Shown: piece after piece, positions 33,987-36,113 of the stretch
How the letters are laid out: each line of letters begins with the position of its first letter
Numbering within the stretch: the stretch's first letter is position 1
The notes under the pieces: generated by a model
What the model was told of the DNA's origin: nothing
The model's database searches: none
What the model saw: the letters and a program-made list of their open reading frames with translations, nothing else
Made by a program: the position numbers and the translations under genes
DNA from: Bacteroidales bacterium
Lineage (GTDB): Bacteria > Bacteroidota > Bacteroidia > Bacteroidales > P3
Direction of reading: 5' to 3'
NCBI GenBank assembly: GCA_017522255.1
Contig: JAFWZP010000085.1
Location: forward strand, 1 to 36,113
DNA length: 36,113 nucleotides

Positions 33987-34814
33987 ATGACAACACAACC
34001 AAACTGCAAAATAAATTTGGGTCTACACATAGTAGAAAAACGCCCCGATGGCTACCACAATATCGAGACTATATTTTACCCAATTAAGCCTTTGTGCGAC
34101 CAATTGGAAATAAGTCCATCTGATAATTTTGAATTTGAAATAGATGGCATAGCATTAGACTGTACTGCCGAAGACAACCTATGCATAAAAGCATACAAAC
34201 TGATAAAAGCCGATTACCCAAACGAGGTAACAAACGTTTCTATAAAATTGAGAAAGAATATTCCATTTGGTGCCGGTTTGGGAGGAGGTTCGGCTGATGC
34301 CGCTTTTACACTTACAATGATAAACACAATATTTGATTTACATCTAAGCACCGAACAACTACAAGGATATGCTCGCCGCATAGGTGCCGACTGTGCTTTT
34401 TTTATAAAAAACATACCCTTATATGCAACACAAAAAGGAGACGTGTTTGAGGATATAACATTAAGTCTTCGAAACTATATGTTATTGATAGTAAAACCCG
34501 ATGTGTATATAAGCACCGCAGAGGCATATTCGGGAGTGAAACCACAAAAACCTAAATACAACCTGAAAGAGATTATAGCCAAGCCCGTAGAGGAGTGGAA
34601 AAACTATATGTATAACGACTTTGAAAAAACAATATTCGAAAGCCACCCTTTGTTAGCCAACATCAAAGAAATGATGTATACACAAGGAGCTTTGTATACT
34701 GCTATGAGCGGTAGCGGCAGCACTATATTCGGAATATTTGACAAAAACGCAGAAATAAATATTGAAAAGTTTGACAACAAGGGAGTTACACACATAATAA
34801 GAAATTTGGAGTAA
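33987..34814 (+). CDS. ispE: 4-diphosphocytidyl-2-C-methyl-D-erythritol kinase
   Basis: 275 aa. It phosphorylates CDP-ME in the MEP isoprenoid pathway. GHMP kinase motifs: CKINLGLHIVEKRPDGYH (7-24), PFGAGLGGGSADAA (93-106, ATP-binding glycine loop), and SGSGSTIFGIF near the C terminus. Length is normal. dxr lies in the same window. It is divergent from the PflX-like gene and probably monocistronic. Confidence 0.97.
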   Translation: MTTQPNCKINLGLHIVEKRPDGYHNIETIFYPIKPLCDQLEISPSDNFEFEIDGIALDCTAEDNLCIKAYKLIKADYPNEVTNVSIKLRKNIPFGAGLGGGSADAAFTLTMINTIFDLHLSTEQLQGYARRIGADCAFFIKNIPLYATQKGDVFEDITLSLRNYMLLIVKPDVYISTAEAYSGVKPQKPKYNLKEIIAKPVEEWKNYMYNDFEKTIFESHPLLANIKEMMYTQGALYTAMSGSGSTIFGIFDKNAEINIEKFDNKGVTHIIRNLE

Positions 34815-34981
34815 AACAAGGTGCAAAAACGAAAAAAAGCAGGACAAAAAGATAAAAAAAAGACGAAAAACAGATAAAAAACAAGCAGTGCAACAAAAAA
34901 TATTCATAAACCTACAAGCAGTAATAATCAACAAAATAGAAATAAAAATATCGAGTAGTATAAAAAAAATAGCAACCAAAA

Positions 34982-35013
34982 TTTGGTTGATTGAATAAAA
35001 ATATGTACCTTTG
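34982..35013 (+). promoter_or_regulatory. Strong promoter for the tRNA-Asn genes
   Basis: TTTG (34982-34985) and TACCTTTG (35006-35013) are 20 bases apart, matching the Bacteroidota consensus fully. It lies about 45 bases upstream of the first tRNA. Confidence 0.8.
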
Positions 35014-35056
35014 CAAATGTTTTCCGAGAGACATGGAGAGCATGAATTATTAAGAT

Positions 35057-35130
35057 TCCTCAGTAGCTCAGTTGGTTAGAGCACATGACTGTTAATCATG
35101 GGGTCCTAGGTTCAAGTCCTAGCTGGGGAG
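35057..35130 (+). tRNA. tRNA-Asn (anticodon GTT), copy 1
   Basis: 74 bases with a complete cloverleaf: acceptor TCCTCAG pairs CTGGGGA, the D arm GCTC...GAGC, anticodon arm ATGACTGTTAATCAT with GTT, and T arm around GGTTCAAGTCC. The discriminator is G. CCA is not fully encoded, so it is added after transcription. Confidence 0.95.
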
Positions 35131-35169
35131 CACGATATTCATTTTAATTTTAAAGGTTTATAATTTGAT

Positions 35170-35243
35170 TCCTCAGTAGCTCAGTTGGTTAGAGCACATG
35201 ACTGTTAATCATGGGGTCCTAGGTTCAAGTCCTAGCTGGGGAG
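35170..35243 (+). tRNA. tRNA-Asn (anticodon GTT), copy 2
   Basis: Identical over all 74 bases to the tRNA at 35057, 39 bases downstream, sharing its promoter. The terminator follows at once. Confidence 0.95.
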
Positions 35244-35280
35244 CAAAAAGCATCACGATGAGTGGTGCTTTTTGCTTTTA
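35243..35280 (+). terminator. Terminator after the tRNA-Asn pair
   Basis: GCAAAAAGCATCAC (35243-35256) pairs with GTGGTGCTTTTTGC (35262-35275, one G-U) around GATGA, followed by TTTTA. Confidence 0.8.
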
Positions 35281-35330
35281 TAATACTTCCTCATCTTTTG
35301 CCGATGTTCATCGACGGTCTTCTTTTATAA

Positions 35331-35587
35331 GGCAATTTCTAAAAATTGCTTTGCAAGTGATTTGCGAATTTTTACTAGAAAGATTTCTACTTTCTTTTGA
35401 TTGAGCATAGCGGGCTATGCGATTGAAAAAGAAATAGAAAGATTTCGGTAACGTTGCGACTAAGCGAGTAAAGAGCAATGCCTTAGCATTAGCTCTTTCG
35501 AGCGATAGCAACATCGACGAAGTCAACGCAAAAGTTTCAAAGAAAGTCCTTCAATTATTCCGAAACGTGGAATTTTTAGATGTTGCC
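35331..35587 (+). mobile_element. MITE-like element, copy 3 (257 bp, the longest)
   Basis: It starts GGCAATTTCTAAAAATTGC and ends GGAATTTTTAGATGTTGCC, both close to the 17-bp ends of copy 1, with ATAA on both flanks (35327-35330 and 35588-35591). The first 120 bases match copy 1 inverted. It then holds a 60-base hairpin lacking in the others (GTTGC 35453-35457 with GCAAC 35508-35512; AAAGAGC 35470-35476 with GCTCTTT 35492-35498). No transposase; a short open frame on the - strand is probably spurious. Confidence 0.75.
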
Positions 35588-35650
35588 ATAAACTGCATAC
35601 GGAATGTCTTTGCCCTACCCATAGTTCACAGCTTATTACTTATGGCTCAA

Positions 35651-35681
35651 CAACACCCCAAGATGATGCCATGGGGTGTAT
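35651..35681. repeat. 8-bp perfect hairpin
   Basis: ACACCCCA pairs with TGGGGTGT around a 13-base loop between the MITE-like element and the terminator. Just after, GGCAACTTCTTATAAAAA (35685-35702) resembles a lone end of the same MITE family. Confidence 0.5.
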
Positions 35682-35703
35682 AGGCAACTTCTTATAAAAA
35701 CAA

Positions 35704-35740
35704 AAACGCCGAAATCATTTGATTTTCGGCGTTTTTTGTT
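35704..35740. terminator. Strong hairpin with T-run
   Basis: AACGCCGAAATC pairs with GATTTTCGGCGTT around ATTT with flanking A and T runs, a classic bidirectional terminator shape. No gene is visible upstream. Confidence 0.6.
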
Positions 35741-35792
35741 ATATGCAAACACCTAACTACTTCACCTTACGACCCATTGTGCCGGCCGACGC

Positions 35793-35870
35793 GACTGATA
35801 AACTCCGTAAATACGTCAATAAAACTTTTTTCTCCCGTCTATAAAACTTCGCATACGTGCTTATAAAACT
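35793..35870. repeat. Degenerate repeat array E, about 21-bp spacing
   Basis: CGTC/CGTG-(n)-ATAAAACTT phrases recur at about 20-22 bp spacing (the CGT anchors fall at 35814, 35836 and 35856), and a related CGTCTATAAAC phrase appears at 35986 where it pairs with GTTTATAG at 36009-36016. Confidence 0.5.
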
Positions 35871-35956
35871 ATTTTCATGACATGAAAATATACTTTCAAG
35901 TCATGAAAGTATACTTTCAAGGCTTGAAAATATACTTTCAAGGCTTGAAAATACTT
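35868..35956. repeat. Palindromic array D, 21-bp period
   Basis: TATACTTTCAAG units start at 35889, 35910 and 35931, exactly 21 bp apart, preceded and followed by partial copies. Each contains a perfect or near-perfect palindrome such as TTTCAAGGCTTGAAA. The sequence is unrelated to arrays A-C; the layout is the same. Confidence 0.75.
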
Positions 35957-36055
35957 TTTGAAACGGGTAAAATATATTTTAGAAACGTCTATAAACAACT
36001 TTTGGAAAGTTTATAGGCAGTTTGTAGGACGTGTCTTTTGGGGAACTTTTGGCTT

Positions 36056-36073
36056 TTGGCTGTTAGCTTTTGG
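36056..36073 (+). repeat. Dispersed 18-bp repeat, copy 2
   Basis: TTGGCTGTTAGCTTTTGG, identical to the - strand of 12964-12981, within a run of TTTTGGCT phrases (36044-36077). The rest to the window end shows no gene. Confidence 0.6.
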
Positions 36074-36113
36074 CTAAGGACGCTGTATTGGGAACTTGGT
36101 TTTTGTTGATGCG

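Noticed and set aside
35308-35526. 72-codon open frame on the - strand inside MITE copy 3
   Set aside because: It lies wholly within the repeat element, contains its hairpins, and is not maintained in copy 2; probably spurious.

Overview
The window looks like a chromosomal segment of an AT-rich Bacteroidales (phylum Bacteroidota) bacterium. The evidence is promoter -7 boxes of the form TAnnTTTG, mostly absent Shine-Dalgarno sequences, a giant secreted protein ending in a type IX secretion (T9SS) type A sorting domain, and several Bacteroidota-restricted families (DUF3822, DUF4293, BT_3928-like, DUF1599). No family was checked against a database; calls rest on motifs, length and neighbourhood.

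Left part, 1-12000 (accessory): the window opens inside the end of an insertion sequence (1-217). A structured, possibly regulatory leader RNA follows (about 270-580), then two + strand genes for exported proteins: a 373-aa beta-helix-like protein and a 2412-aa modular T9SS adhesin-like protein with several families of internal repeats. The 9.05-10.3 kb gap holds no gene but is full of structure: two terminators, a 308-bp non-autonomous derivative of the same IS, three successive arrays of palindromic units with a 21-22 bp period, and a 195-bp MITE-like element. Two small exported-protein genes sharing a duplicated start/signal-peptide cassette follow; the second is frameshifted.

Middle, 12000-26960 (core, all on the - strand): read in transcription order these are DUF1599, a BT_3928-like membrane protein, a TlpA-like thioredoxin and DUF4293; then a small membrane protein, PspC and a lipoprotein; then an envelope operon (M23 endopeptidase, dxr, rseP, lptF/G-like permease, glycosyltransferase); then a pseudopilin-like protein, DUF3822, rsmD, purC and a phosphodiester glycosidase.

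Right, 27000-35280: folP-cdaA (folate and c-di-AMP synthesis), an acyltransferase and aspS on +; a radical SAM protein, small lipoprotein, SprT-like protease and lipocalin-like protein on -; ispE on +; then two identical tRNA-Asn genes with a near-consensus promoter and a terminator. dxr and ispE show isoprenoids are made by the MEP pathway. The last 800 bp is again accessory: a second large copy of the MITE-like element and another 21-bp palindromic array.

The most novel material is not a protein system. It is the intergenic repeats: several sequence-unrelated arrays sharing a 21-22 bp (two helical turn) palindromic layout, in two of three places beside the same MITE family and in the same relative orientation. 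The structured leader with mutually exclusive pairings upstream of the exported-protein pair is the second most interesting item.
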